64,000 nucleotides of DNA from Paraburkholderia fungorum (GTDB lineage Bacteria > Pseudomonadota > Gammaproteobacteria > Burkholderiales > Burkholderiaceae): positions 20,729-84,728 of the forward strand of contig NZ_MCAS01000032.1 in NCBI RefSeq assembly GCF_003610895.1. Reading direction: 5' to 3'. Below the pieces are notes generated by a model. It was not told the DNA's origin. It saw only the letters and a list, made by a program, of their open reading frames with translations, and did not search any database. The position numbers and the translations under genes are program-made. Shown here in pieces: positions 8,194 to 16,695 of the stretch (its first letter is position 1; the number at the start of each line of letters is the position of its first letter).

Positions 8194-9741
8194 TCAGCGC
8201 TTGCGCAGCGGATGATCCTTCAGAAGCCACGCGAGTACGAAAGCCAGCACGACCACACAGGCCGCCGACAGATACACCGTGTGCAACGCGCCGGCAAACG
8301 CCTGCAGATAATCGTCTCGCAGCGCTTGCGGCAACTGGTGGATGGCCGCCGGCCCAAGCGCGTGCGGCAATTCGGTGTCGGGCGGAATCAGCGTTGCGAG
8401 GCGCGCGGCGAGCCCGTTCGAAAACACCGCACCAAAACTGGCTACGCCGATCGAGCCGCCGATAGACCGGAACAGCGTAGCGCCCGACGTGGCGACACCC
8501 ATGTGTTTGAATTCGACCGTATTCTGCACGGCGAGAATCAGCACCTGCATCACCATGCCGAGGCCGCAACCCAGAATCCCCATGTCGACATACATCACAT
8601 GAATGGGCGTGCTGATCTGCAGGCGCGCGAGCAGCAGCATCGCCACGGCCACGAGGAACGTGCCGGCGATCGGGAACATTCGGTACCTGCCGATCCTGCT
8701 GATCAGGCGGCCGGTCACCATCGACATCACGAACAGGCCGCCCATCATCGGCAGCATTTGCATGCCGGCTTGCGACGGCGTCGAACCTTTGACTACTTGC
8801 AGGTACAGCGGCAGGAACGTGACCGAGCCGAACAGCGACACGCCGATAATGAAGCCGATCAGGCTGCTCAGCAAAAACGTGCGCTGTTTGAAGAGTTCGA
8901 GCGGCATGATCGGCTCGACGGCAGTGCGCTCTTCATGGATGAAACCCCAGATCGCCACGAGCCCCATCCCCAGCGTGAACCACAACTGCGGCGACGACCA
9001 TGGCAGGATCGTGCCACCCTGGCTGGTGAACAGGATGATGCAGGTGAGCGCGCCGGCGAGAAACGCGGCGCCCATGTAGTCGATGGTGTGCTTCACATGC
9101 CGCACGTGCGGTTTGAAAACCACGCCGATCACAATCAGCGAAATGATGCCGAGCGGCAGGTTGATATAGAAAATCCAGCGCCATGACAGGTGCTCGACAA
9201 GAAAGCCGCCGAGCAGCGGCCCGACCACTGTTGCGAGACCGAACACGCCGCCGAATACACCCTGGAAGCGTCCGCGTTCCGCCGGCGGAATCACGTCCGC
9301 GATAGCGGCCATTGTCACGACCAGCAGACCGCCGCCGCCGAGTCCTTGCAGCGCGCGCAGCAGGATCAACTGGGTCATGTTCTGGGCGATGCCGCACAGC
9401 GCGGAGCCGACGAGGAACACCACGATCGCCGTCTGCAGCACGATCTTGCGGCCGAACAGATCGCCGAATTTGCCGTACAGCGGCACGACGATGGTCGAGG
9501 TGAGCAGGTAGGCGGTCACCACCCATGACAGGTTGTTGAGCCCGCCCAGTTCTCCGACGATGGTCGGCAGCGCGGTCGAGACAATTGTCTGGTCGAGCGC
9601 GGCGAGCAGCATCACCAGCAGCAACGCCGGAAACAGCAGCCGGATCGGCGGGTGGTCGGCTGCCTGTGGGCCGGACTGCACGTCCGGCTGCGCGTCTGGC
9701 TGCATGAGCGCGGCGGGTTGAGTCGTTGTCGATTGGGTCAT
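8194..9741 (-). CDS. MFS multidrug efflux transporter, DHA2 family (14 membrane helices, EmrB/QacA type)
   Basis: A 515-residue inner-membrane protein expected to export drugs or toxic compounds by proton antiport. It shows the DHA2 motif LDQTIVSTALPTIVGELGG in the first helix and the antiporter motif C region GPLLGGFLVEHLSWRW in helix 5, and its length fits 14 helices. It is divergent from a TetR-type regulator 75 bases away, with an ATTAAT-rich palindrome between them, which points to classical TetR-controlled efflux. No membrane-fusion (EmrA) or outer-membrane partner is adjacent. Substrates cannot be predicted. Confidence 0.92.
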   Translation of the reverse strand: MTQSTTTQPAALMQPDAQPDVQSGPQAADHPPIRLLFPALLLVMLLAALDQTIVSTALPTIVGELGGLNNLSWVVTAYLLTSTIVVPLYGKFGDLFGRKIVLQTAIVVFLVGSALCGIAQNMTQLILLRALQGLGGGGLLVVTMAAIADVIPPAERGRFQGVFGGVFGLATVVGPLLGGFLVEHLSWRWIFYINLPLGIISLIVIGVVFKPHVRHVKHTIDYMGAAFLAGALTCIILFTSQGGTILPWSSPQLWFTLGMGLVAIWGFIHEERTAVEPIMPLELFKQRTFLLSSLIGFIIGVSLFGSVTFLPLYLQVVKGSTPSQAGMQMLPMMGGLFVMSMVTGRLISRIGRYRMFPIAGTFLVAVAMLLLARLQISTPIHVMYVDMGILGCGLGMVMQVLILAVQNTVEFKHMGVATSGATLFRSIGGSIGVASFGAVFSNGLAARLATLIPPDTELPHALGPAAIHQLPQALRDDYLQAFAGALHTVYLSAACVVVLAFVLAWLLKDHPLRKR

Positions 9742-9756
9742 GGCACCACGGTGTTG

Positions 9757-9782
9757 AAATTAATTAATTCGGAGATTAATAT
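9757..9782. promoter_or_regulatory. ATTAAT-rich palindrome in the MFS/TetR divergent promoter, candidate TetR operator
   Basis: Two ATTAAT boxes, one inside ATTAATTAAT from 9759 and one at 9775-9780, are separated by TCGGAG and lie in the 75-base gap between the divergent genes. The AT-rich palindrome stands out in GC-rich surroundings and is the natural operator candidate for the adjacent TetR regulator. Confidence 0.5.
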
Positions 9783-9816
9783 ATGCGACATCCAGTCACT
9801 AGTCAAATTGCATGCA

Positions 9817-10587
9817 ATGGCAAGGATTTCGCCAGATGAACAGGAAGTGAAGCGCGCGCCGCGTAGCAAGGTCGCTGCGAAGGCGCGAAAGCCTTCACAG
9901 CCGGGGGCGCCGGCCGCCGGGAGCGAACCGGCGCAGGCTGAATCCGCGCGGCGCCCCGGCAGGCCTTCCGGCTCGGCGCGTGGCCCGGAGCAGCGCAACC
10001 GCCTGCTGGACGCCGCGCTTGCCTTGTTCGCGCGGCAGGGCATCGTCGACACGACGCTTGGGGAGATTGCCCGTGAAGCGGGTTTCACGCCGGCGATGAT
10101 GCATTACTACTTCAAGACGCGCGATCAACTGCTCGACGTGCTGATCGACGAGCGCTTCGCGCCGCTACGCGCGACGTTCGGCGTACCGTTTCAGGAAAAC
10201 CCCGACGATCCGGTGGCGGCAATTACGCAACTCGCGCAGCGTCTGGTGCTGGTGGCGCGCGACTATCCTTGGTTTCCATCGCTGTGGGTGCGCGAAGTGA
10301 TCAGCGACGGCGGCCTGCTACGCCAGCGCATGCATGAACGGTTCGGCGACACGCATCAGAAGGCGTCGCTGTCGGCCATCGCGCGCTGGCAGAAGGAAGG
10401 GCGCCTGAATGCGGGGCTGGAGCCGTCGCTGGTATTCGTCACGCTGCTAGGTCTGACGATTCTGCCGCTGGCCGCCTCGAAGCTGTGGCGCAACGATCCC
10501 GTGCGACGCAACATCGGCGGCGAGGAGATCGCCCGGCACGTGGTGGCCTTGCTGATGCATGGCGTCGGTCCCGGCAAGGCGGACTGA
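9817..10587 (+). CDS. TetR/AcrR-family transcriptional regulator
   Basis: A 256-residue regulator. A basic, disordered N-terminal extension of about 55 residues (Arg/Lys/Pro/Ala rich) precedes the TetR helix-turn-helix (TLGEIAREAGFTPAMMHYYF near residues 83-102). The C-terminal ligand domain is helical and resembles the CerR/YbiH-type C-terminal domain of TetR family members. It probably represses the divergent MFS pump and itself. The ATG at 9817 is the first sensible start in frame; starts further upstream would lie inside the MFS gene. Confidence 0.85.
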   Translation: MARISPDEQEVKRAPRSKVAAKARKPSQPGAPAAGSEPAQAESARRPGRPSGSARGPEQRNRLLDAALALFARQGIVDTTLGEIAREAGFTPAMMHYYFKTRDQLLDVLIDERFAPLRATFGVPFQENPDDPVAAITQLAQRLVLVARDYPWFPSLWVREVISDGGLLRQRMHERFGDTHQKASLSAIARWQKEGRLNAGLEPSLVFVTLLGLTILPLAASKLWRNDPVRRNIGGEEIARHVVALLMHGVGPGKAD

Positions 10588-11069
10588 CGCGTCAACTGAC
10601 TCAATCAGGCGAGCTTGGTTGCAGTGGCTCGCGGTGGCTTGCAGTGACTGAACGCAGCCGCTGCGACCTCGCGCACACGATGCCGTCATCGCTGCGAATC
10701 ACGTATCAGGTTCGCGCCACCCTTCCGATGCGGCGACAAAACGGGTGGACCCGACGAAAGCGCTGAGGCACGCAACGTGCTACCTGTGGGGTGGATGTGA
10801 ACGCCGCGCGGGAAACACAACAGCGCGAGCGTCGCAAGAGAAACGAATGTCAGTAAGACGCCAGGCGGCCAGCGTGGTGCACACGGGTTGATATCGGCAG
10901 CCGCGGCGAATCGGGTATCGGTATCTGGCTGCCGGAGCAGGGGTGCCGAGGGTGGTTTTTTCATCGGCGTGCAATTTTGGCGCGTTACCTTGCGCACGCG
11001 TTGCGCTCAGCTCACGTTTTACAATCGCGGGCCTGTATGCAACTCGACGCACGAAATCGAGTCGGAGCC
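10588..11069. other. Intergenic region without recognised gene
   Basis: No open frame with family resemblance is visible. The right part probably carries the promoter of the receiver gene: TACAAT at 11020-11025 is a good -10 box, but I find no convincing -35 at the right spacing. No hairpin with a T tract was found after the TetR gene. Confidence 0.4.
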
Positions 11070-11582
11070 ATGGACAGCAATACCGCAGCCGCGCAAATCG
11101 GCGGCACACAGCAGGACGATACGTTGGCCGCGTCTAACGGCCTAACCGGTTTTATTGAGCAACAACAGAACATGAACGGAGTATTGAGACTCGATCAGGC
11201 CACGATCGTGCTCGTCGAAGACGACCCGGACAGCCGGGAATCACTGACCTTGCTACTCGAGGCGGAAGGGGCGCATGTCGTCGCGGTGGCGGATGCGGAA
11301 GCGGGTGTCGAAGCGGCGCTGCGGCTGTTGCCTGATGCCGTGGTGTGCGACCTCGAATTGCCGGCCATGGACGGTTTTTACCTGATCCAGCGGCTGCGCG
11401 ATCACGAGATTCGCGGCGACCATGCGCCTTCGGTGGCCGTGGCGCTCACGGGCCATACCGACGACGCTTACCGTTTGCGCAGCATCGGCGAAGGCTTCCA
11501 ACATTTCATGACCAAGCCGGCGTTGCCGGAAGACCTCGTGACCCTGTTGCACGACGCGATCGACGCCCGCGCGGCGGGCTGA
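11070..11582 (+). CDS. Single-domain response regulator (CheY-like receiver)
   Basis: A 170-residue protein with a 40-residue variable N-terminus and one receiver domain. The acidic cluster is E50-D51-D52, the predicted phospho-acceptor D94 lies in VVCDLELP, the switch threonine is T127 (ALTGHT) and the conserved lysine is K149 (TKPA). There is no output domain, so it likely works by protein contact or in a phosphorelay. It stands alone with no kinase next to it; the hybrid kinase at 16665 is the closest. The ATG at 11070 has CGGAG upstream; an internal ATG at residue 35 is an alternative start. Confidence 0.85.
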   Translation: MDSNTAAAQIGGTQQDDTLAASNGLTGFIEQQQNMNGVLRLDQATIVLVEDDPDSRESLTLLLEAEGAHVVAVADAEAGVEAALRLLPDAVVCDLELPAMDGFYLIQRLRDHEIRGDHAPSVAVALTGHTDDAYRLRSIGEGFQHFMTKPALPEDLVTLLHDAIDARAAG

Positions 11583-11723
11583 CCGATTTCGGGTGCGGGT
11601 GGCGGTGGCTTGCCATGCCGCCAGATCTTCGGGGGCGGCAGGTTTTCGCGCGGCGGCAAACTGTCTGCAATCAGGTGGCAAATCCAATTGCCACCGTTGC
11701 AGTTTGTTTCCGTTCGTTTTCTG

Positions 11724-12302
11724 TTATTTCGCGGCGGCGACCGGTGCTGCGGCACCTGCGTTGACCGCCTCCACTGCCTGACAGGCGGAACACAGTCCCT
11801 TCAGTTCGATTTCGTCGCTGGCGAGGCGGTAGCCTGCGTCTTCGATTTGTGCGACGAGCGCCTGGCGCAGTTTGGGTTGATGCAGTTCGGTGACGTTGCC
11901 GCATTGCTGACAGACCACCAGAATGCCGTGCTGGCACTGGGTGAGGTCGTGGCAGACGGTGAACGCATTGATCGACTCGATGCGGTGGACGAGCCCTGCC
12001 GAGAGCAGAAAATCGAGCGCCCGATAAACCGTGGGCGGCGCCGAGCCGGGGTGGATCTGGCGCATATCGTCCAGCAAGGAATACGCCTTGGTCGCGCGGC
12101 CGGAATTTAACAGCAATTCGAGCACTTTGCGGCGGATTGGCGTGAGTTTCTCGCCGCGTTCGCGGCAATATTCTTCCGCAAGAGTCAGGGCGGCTTCCTG
12201 CGATGCGCCGTGGCCACCATGCGTGTGCCCCGGCTCATGATGATGAGCGGATGCGGCAAGGGTGGCTTTTTCGGCGGTCGCGGCGGGCTTGGCGGTCTTC
12301 AT
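11724..12302 (-). CDS. zur: Fur-family metal regulator, probably Zur
   Basis: A 192-residue Fur-family repressor. The N-terminus is histidine-rich (residues about 21-33, HHHEPGHTHGGHG), which suggests metal binding. The winged helix follows (LTPIRRKVLELLL ... PPTVYRALDFL). The C-terminal part has the structural zinc pairs CQQCG and CSACQ and a CQHG motif. The HTH region and the late Cys pairs resemble Zur (zinc uptake repressor) more than Fur or PerR. No znuABC genes are adjacent, so the zinc assignment is based on family features only. Confidence 0.8.
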   Translation of the reverse strand: MKTAKPAATAEKATLAASAHHHEPGHTHGGHGASQEAALTLAEEYCRERGEKLTPIRRKVLELLLNSGRATKAYSLLDDMRQIHPGSAPPTVYRALDFLLSAGLVHRIESINAFTVCHDLTQCQHGILVVCQQCGNVTELHQPKLRQALVAQIEDAGYRLASDEIELKGLCSACQAVEAVNAGAAAPVAAAK

Positions 12303-12402
12303 GCGTCGATTATAAAGGCCATTGTGCTTCGCTGTGCCGGCGCGCGGTGCGCGTGCCGGTCACGCTCGGGCGCCGCCGCGCGGCATGAGGCCGTGGTTGG
12401 GT

Positions 12403-13029
12403 TCAAGTCAGCGGGAAATCGACGTATTTCCTGAAACCCGCGCGCGTCGCAATCCGCGAATACCAGCGCTCCAGATTCGGCAGCGGGGGACGCTCGACGC
12501 CGTCCAGCCCGAACCAGCGTTTCGCGTACGCGCCGATCACGATATCGGCGAGCGTGAACTTCTCGCCTTCGAGGAAGAAGCGGCCTTGCAGATGGTTATC
12601 CAGCAGGCGCCACAGCAAGGTGACCGCGTCGATGTCCGTGGCGAGTCTGGCGGCGTCGCGCTTGTCGGCGGGCGTGCGTACGAGAGCCCAGAACACCGGC
12701 TTTTCCGTGGGTTGCAGCGTGGTGAGCGACCAGTCGAGCCAGCGGTCGATACTTGCGCGCAGTTTCGGCTCGGACGGATAGAGCAGGCTCGATTCGCCGT
12801 ATTGCAGCACCAGATAGCGCAGGATCGAGTTCGATTCCCACAGCACGAAGTCGTCGTCGACCAGGGTCGGAATCTTGCCGGTCGGGTTCATTGCCAGATA
12901 GTCGGGCTCGTTATTGCGGCCGAATTGCAGGCCCGCGTCGATGCGTTCGTACGGCAGCACCAGTTCGTCGCAGCACCACAAGACTTTCTGTACATTGACC
13001 GAGTTGGCGCGTCCCCAGATCGTAATCAT
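12403..13029 (-). CDS. Glutathione S-transferase family protein
   Basis: A 208-residue cytosolic GST. The N-terminal thioredoxin fold begins MITIWGRANSVNVQKVLWCCDEL, with a Ser/Asn-type active site region (RANSVNVQK), and includes the cis-proline region GKIPTLVDDDFVLWESNSIL that binds glutathione. The C-terminal all-helical domain ends in RAGFRKYVDFPLT. These are usual features of beta-proteobacterial GSTs of detoxification or unknown substrate. The ATG at 13027-13029 is chosen because the thioredoxin fold starts at residue 1; the frame upstream is arginine-rich and non-coding in appearance. Confidence 0.9.
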   Translation of the reverse strand: MITIWGRANSVNVQKVLWCCDELVLPYERIDAGLQFGRNNEPDYLAMNPTGKIPTLVDDDFVLWESNSILRYLVLQYGESSLLYPSEPKLRASIDRWLDWSLTTLQPTEKPVFWALVRTPADKRDAARLATDIDAVTLLWRLLDNHLQGRFFLEGEKFTLADIVIGAYAKRWFGLDGVERPPLPNLERWYSRIATRAGFRKYVDFPLT

Positions 13030-13181
13030 CCGGCAAATCCTTTTTTTACATTTACGGTTGGCAAGCCGCGCGAGGTGCGCGGCGTTCAGCCAGTAACGAT
13101 ACACGATGCGGCTCGGTTTGCGCGCCGGCAACGCGTGGGCGTTGCGTACAATGAGCGCACCCGAATACGACGAGGCACCGC

Positions 13182-14876
13182 ATGGCCCGCATTGTCCCCG
13201 ACGACTGGAAGAGCCTCGCCGCCACCGGCGCGGCGGCACGCGAACGCGAAACCCTTGCATTACTGGAGGAAGCGCTGCCGGACGGCTACACCGTCTATCA
13301 CGGCGTGCACTGGACCCGCCTGAATCAGAGCTTTTCGGTGTTCGGCGAGGCCGATTTCGTGATCGTCAGCCCGGCGGGGCGCGTGATGATCGTCGAACAG
13401 AAAACCGGTTTTCTGCGCGAAACGCCGAAGGGGCTCGTCAAGGTCTATCTCCAGACGCAGCGCAACGTGGCGATCGCGCTCGCGCACACTGTCGAAACGC
13501 TGCACCGGCGCTTTACTGCCGCGTTCGGCGCGGGCACGTATTTCATCGAAGAGTTGCTGTATTGCCCGGACCACATCGTCAAGGACGCGGCTATTGCCGG
13601 CGTCAATCCCGCGCGGATTGTGGACGCGACGCGTAAAGACCGGCTTGCCGCGATCATCCGCGAAGCCTTGCCGGCCGACGAACCGCGCCTCGCTTGCGCC
13701 CCGAAAATCCATCACTTTTTCGCCGACGAACTTGCGCTCACGCCCGACGCCAGTGCGCTGGTCGGCCAGGCCGGCACGCTCGTGACGCGCCTCGCGGGTG
13801 GCCTCGCGAACTGGGCGCGGCGGCTCGAGTTTGCGCCGTTCCGGCTGCGCGTGATCGGCACGGCCGGCTCCGGCAAAACGCAACTGGCGGTGCAGGTGAT
13901 GAAAGACGCGGTGGCGCGCGGCCAGCGGCCTTTGTATGTGTGTTTCAACCGGCCGCTGGCGGATCACATCGCACGGGTCGCGCCGCCCGAGGCGAAGGTG
14001 GCGAACTATCACCAGCTATGCGACTGGGTCGCGCGCGACGCGGGCCGCGAACCGGATTTCCAGTCAGGCGACGTGTTCAACCAGCTTGAAACGACTTTCG
14101 CCGAAACGCCGATCGACGCGCGCTGGCAATTCGACGTGCTGATCGTCGACGAAGGGCAGGATTTCCAGCAGCCGTGGGTGGCCGCGCTCGAGCGCCTGTT
14201 GCGGCCGGGCGCCGCGTGGTGGTGGCTGGAAGACCCGCTGCAGAATCTGTATATGCGCGAACCGGTTGAGCTGCCCGGCTGGACCACGCTGAAGGAAACC
14301 ACCAACTACCGCAGTCCGCGCGACATTCTCGATTACGTGCGCGACGTAGTCGGCGCTTCGGTGCCGGTCGCGTCGGGTCTCGCGTCGGGTAGTCCGTTTG
14401 ACGGCTCCGATATTTCGCTCTCCGTCTACGACGAAGCGAATGCCGCCGAAAGCAGCATCGAAGCAACCAAGCGGGCGATCACGCAGGCCTTGTCGCTTGG
14501 TTTTCGCAAACAGGACATTGCGGTGCTCTCGTTTCGCGGCCGCGAAGGCTCGGCGATGACCGCGCAGGATCATCTCGGACCGCACCGGTTGCGCAGTTTT
14601 ACGGGTAAGTACGATCTGTTCGGCAACCCGGCGTACCGCGAAGGGGATGTGCTGTTCGAGTCGATCTATCGCTTCAAGGGGCAAGCGGCGCCGTGCGTGA
14701 TTCTCACCGAAGTCGACTTCGAATCGTTCGACGAGCGGATTGCCCGCAAGCTGTTCGTCGGCGCCACGCGTGCGACGATGAAGCTGATCATCGTCGCTTC
14801 GCAGCGGGCCGCGCGGCATCTGCATCTGCGCGAAGGCAGAGAGCTCAGGGAAGGGAAAGAGGTAAAAGAGGTGTGA
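13182..14876 (+). CDS. NERD nuclease-domain protein with superfamily 1 (UvrD-like) helicase domain
   Basis: A 564-residue protein. Residues about 20-120 resemble the NERD nuclease-related domain, with D58 and the E72-x-K74 pair (EADFVIV ... VEQKTG) placed like the catalytic core of PD-(D/E)xK nucleases. A UvrD-type ATPase follows: Walker A GTAGSGKT 225-232, Walker B with motif II VLIVDEGQD 318-326, NYRS near 374-377, and motif VI VGATRA at 526-531. This combination suggests DNA unwinding coupled to cleavage, in repair or defence. It stands alone between a GST and a PRTase gene. A typical UvrD helicase is longer, so the helicase part is compact. Confidence 0.82.
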   Translation: MARIVPDDWKSLAATGAAARERETLALLEEALPDGYTVYHGVHWTRLNQSFSVFGEADFVIVSPAGRVMIVEQKTGFLRETPKGLVKVYLQTQRNVAIALAHTVETLHRRFTAAFGAGTYFIEELLYCPDHIVKDAAIAGVNPARIVDATRKDRLAAIIREALPADEPRLACAPKIHHFFADELALTPDASALVGQAGTLVTRLAGGLANWARRLEFAPFRLRVIGTAGSGKTQLAVQVMKDAVARGQRPLYVCFNRPLADHIARVAPPEAKVANYHQLCDWVARDAGREPDFQSGDVFNQLETTFAETPIDARWQFDVLIVDEGQDFQQPWVAALERLLRPGAAWWWLEDPLQNLYMREPVELPGWTTLKETTNYRSPRDILDYVRDVVGASVPVASGLASGSPFDGSDISLSVYDEANAAESSIEATKRAITQALSLGFRKQDIAVLSFRGREGSAMTAQDHLGPHRLRSFTGKYDLFGNPAYREGDVLFESIYRFKGQAAPCVILTEVDFESFDERIARKLFVGATRATMKLIIVASQRAARHLHLREGRELREGKEVKEV

Positions 14877-14894
14877 AAGACGCCTCGCGCGCCA

Positions 14895-15842
14895 TCAGGT
14901 CCACGCGCGCGCCCCGACCAGCATGCCCGTTTGCGTGAGCGCGTCCCACCAGATCACGCGCAGCAACGGCGCCTGCTGCGCGATCAGCAGCGCCTGCACC
15001 GGGTCGCTCTCGACAAAATGCGTGACGCCGCCGCGCAAGGCGGCAGCGGCCTTGTGAGCGGCAGCGCCGGCGGGACTTTCGTCGTGCATGCCGGGCGTGC
15101 GCATCACCAGTTGCATATGACCGAAGCCATGCCGCGCGAGCCATGTTTCCGTGCGCGCGCGATCCGCTTCCGGCCGGCCGGTGATGATCGTATGCACGCG
15201 TTGCAGATCGATGCCCGGCAGCACGCTGAACGGCAGCAATGCGTCGCGTTCGGCGAGCGCCGCGTCGAGATCCTCGTCGTAGCGCGTGAGCGGGACGTCG
15301 GGCAGCAGAATGCCGTCGAGGTCGATTGCATAGGTGGCGTATTCGTGATCGTCGGCCATGGCGGGCGCAGCGCCCGCTTGCACGCGCTCCCAGTCTTCGC
15401 GATAACGCTCGGTGTAAGCCTGGCGCTCCCACGGAAACTGCGCGAAGTAGCCGCGGGCGTCGATCGCGTAATCGGGTTGCGTGCGGCTCAGATCGTCGAC
15501 CGCGGCGGTCAGCGTCCTGACGTCGAGGCCATGTTGCTGAAGGAAGGCGATGCAATCGGTCAGCGTAAAGCCGCGTCCCGCGATGTCTTCGCACAGCAGC
15601 ACTTTCGAACCCGCGGGCGGGATCGGCAGCGTCGAATCCCATGCGACCGTGCGTGACTGGCGGTCGTAACGCAGAAATGCGACCGGCGTGCCGGCCGCGT
15701 GCGAAACCATCAGGGCAAGCGGCGCGCCGCCGCGCAGAATGCCGATCGCGATCGTGAACCGCTCCGCCAGCAAGGCGGGTTGCAGCGATTCGATCCAATG
15801 ATCGAGTTGTTCGTACGTCAGGGGCAAAACCGGCTTGTTCAT
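14895..15842 (-). CDS. Phosphoribosyltransferase fused to a HAD-like domain
   Basis: A 315-residue fusion. Residues about 1-125 form a type I PRTase, with the PRPP-binding loop VLLCEDIAGRGFT at 81-93. Residues about 168-315 form a HAD-like phosphatase domain, with D174-x-D176 (IDLDG, motif I), T221 (ITGRPE, motif II), K264 (motif III) and the acidic ESD at 278-280 (motif IV). Both active sites look intact. Such a protein could make and then dephosphorylate a nucleotide, or salvage a base. The ATG at 15840-15842 is chosen because the PRTase starts there. It faces the NERD-helicase gene tail to tail with an 18-base gap. Confidence 0.75.
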   Translation of the reverse strand: MNKPVLPLTYEQLDHWIESLQPALLAERFTIAIGILRGGAPLALMVSHAAGTPVAFLRYDRQSRTVAWDSTLPIPPAGSKVLLCEDIAGRGFTLTDCIAFLQQHGLDVRTLTAAVDDLSRTQPDYAIDARGYFAQFPWERQAYTERYREDWERVQAGAAPAMADDHEYATYAIDLDGILLPDVPLTRYDEDLDAALAERDALLPFSVLPGIDLQRVHTIITGRPEADRARTETWLARHGFGHMQLVMRTPGMHDESPAGAAAHKAAAALRGGVTHFVESDPVQALLIAQQAPLLRVIWWDALTQTGMLVGARAWT

Positions 15843-16152
15843 GACTCTCAGGGCGTCGCGTTGCGCGCGTAGGGCGAGTGTCCCGTAGACGGAGAGCAGA
15901 GAGCGGCGTGCGGCGCAGCGCGGCGGCAGACTCCCGTTTTTGAGACGAAGAATTTTGGCGATATTATGCATGCGGATCAAAGATCGCGCGTCGGGGTGAC
16001 GCGCGTCGCCGGGCGGGGTGTCGCAAGGACCATCGCCGCGGGCGGAAAAAAGTGAAGATGCGGGGTGAAGACGCGGCAGAGTTGCCGGCAGGTTGATCCG
16101 GTGCTGCGCGTCGCCGCCCGGGAAAATAACAAACGATGGAAAAACCAGGCAA
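15843..16152. other. Divergent intergenic region (PRTase-HAD and molybdopterin-fold genes)
   Basis: No gene is visible. The plus strand holds a reasonable sigma-70 promoter (15940-15967, listed separately), which leaves a leader of about 180 bases before the molybdopterin-fold gene. I see no convincing riboswitch or hairpin in the leader. Confidence 0.4.
15940..15967 (+). promoter_or_regulatory. Candidate sigma-70 promoter for the molybdopterin-fold/kinase operon
   Basis: TTGAGA at 15940-15945 and TATTAT at 15962-15967 are separated by 16 bases. The surrounding sequence is locally AT-rich within GC-rich DNA. This would transcribe 16153-18542. Confidence 0.4.
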
Positions 16153-16695
16153 ATGACCAAGGTGAGCGGCAGCAACGGCGGGTACAGGAGCGCATGGTGG
16201 GGGCTGAGTCTGATCCTCGCTTTCGCCGTATGGAGCATGCAGGCACACGCACAGGCACAGGTGGCGTCGTTGCCGTTGTCGCTCGACGTGACGGGCAAAA
16301 TCAGCAAGACCAACGACGCCGCGCACAAGTCGTATCACTTCACCGAGGCACAACTGCTGGCGCTGCCGGCCCATTCGATCACGACCGCCACCACCTGGAC
16401 GCCGCGTTCCACCTTCACAGGACCGCTGCTGGCGGATATCCTGAAGATAGTCGGCGCATCCGGCAGCGCCGTCGAGATCCATACGCTCGACGACTACACG
16501 TACACCGTTCCGGTGTCGGACTGCGATCGCTACGGCGTGGTCGTCGCGTACAGCATGAACGGCCGGCGCCTGAAGATCAGCGACTTCGGGCCGCTGTTTC
16601 TTATTTATCCGCGCGACGCATTCCCCGATGAACTCGCGGGCGCGGCGGGCGACTCGAAATTCGTATGGCAGATCAAGGCACTCATCGTCAAATAA
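16153..16695 (+). CDS. Periplasmic molybdopterin-binding-fold protein (stand-alone Oxidored_molyb domain)
   Basis: A 180-residue secreted protein. Residues 1-33 form a signal peptide (hydrophobic core about 15-28, cleavage near AHA). The mature part resembles the oxidoreductase molybdopterin-binding (SUOX) fold (TFTGPLLADILKIVGASG and YTVPVSDCDRYGVVVAYSMNGRRL, then GPLFLIYPRDAFPDEL). It lacks the rest of a sulfite-oxidase-type enzyme, so it may bind a ligand or cofactor rather than catalyse. The next gene, a hybrid histidine kinase, starts inside this gene (31-base overlap), which implies translational coupling and a joint sensing role. The ATG at 16153 is chosen because the signal peptide begins soon after it. 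Confidence 0.75.
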   Translation: MTKVSGSNGGYRSAWWGLSLILAFAVWSMQAHAQAQVASLPLSLDVTGKISKTNDAAHKSYHFTEAQLLALPAHSITTATTWTPRSTFTGPLLADILKIVGASGSAVEIHTLDDYTYTVPVSDCDRYGVVVAYSMNGRRLKISDFGPLFLIYPRDAFPDELAGAAGDSKFVWQIKALIVK

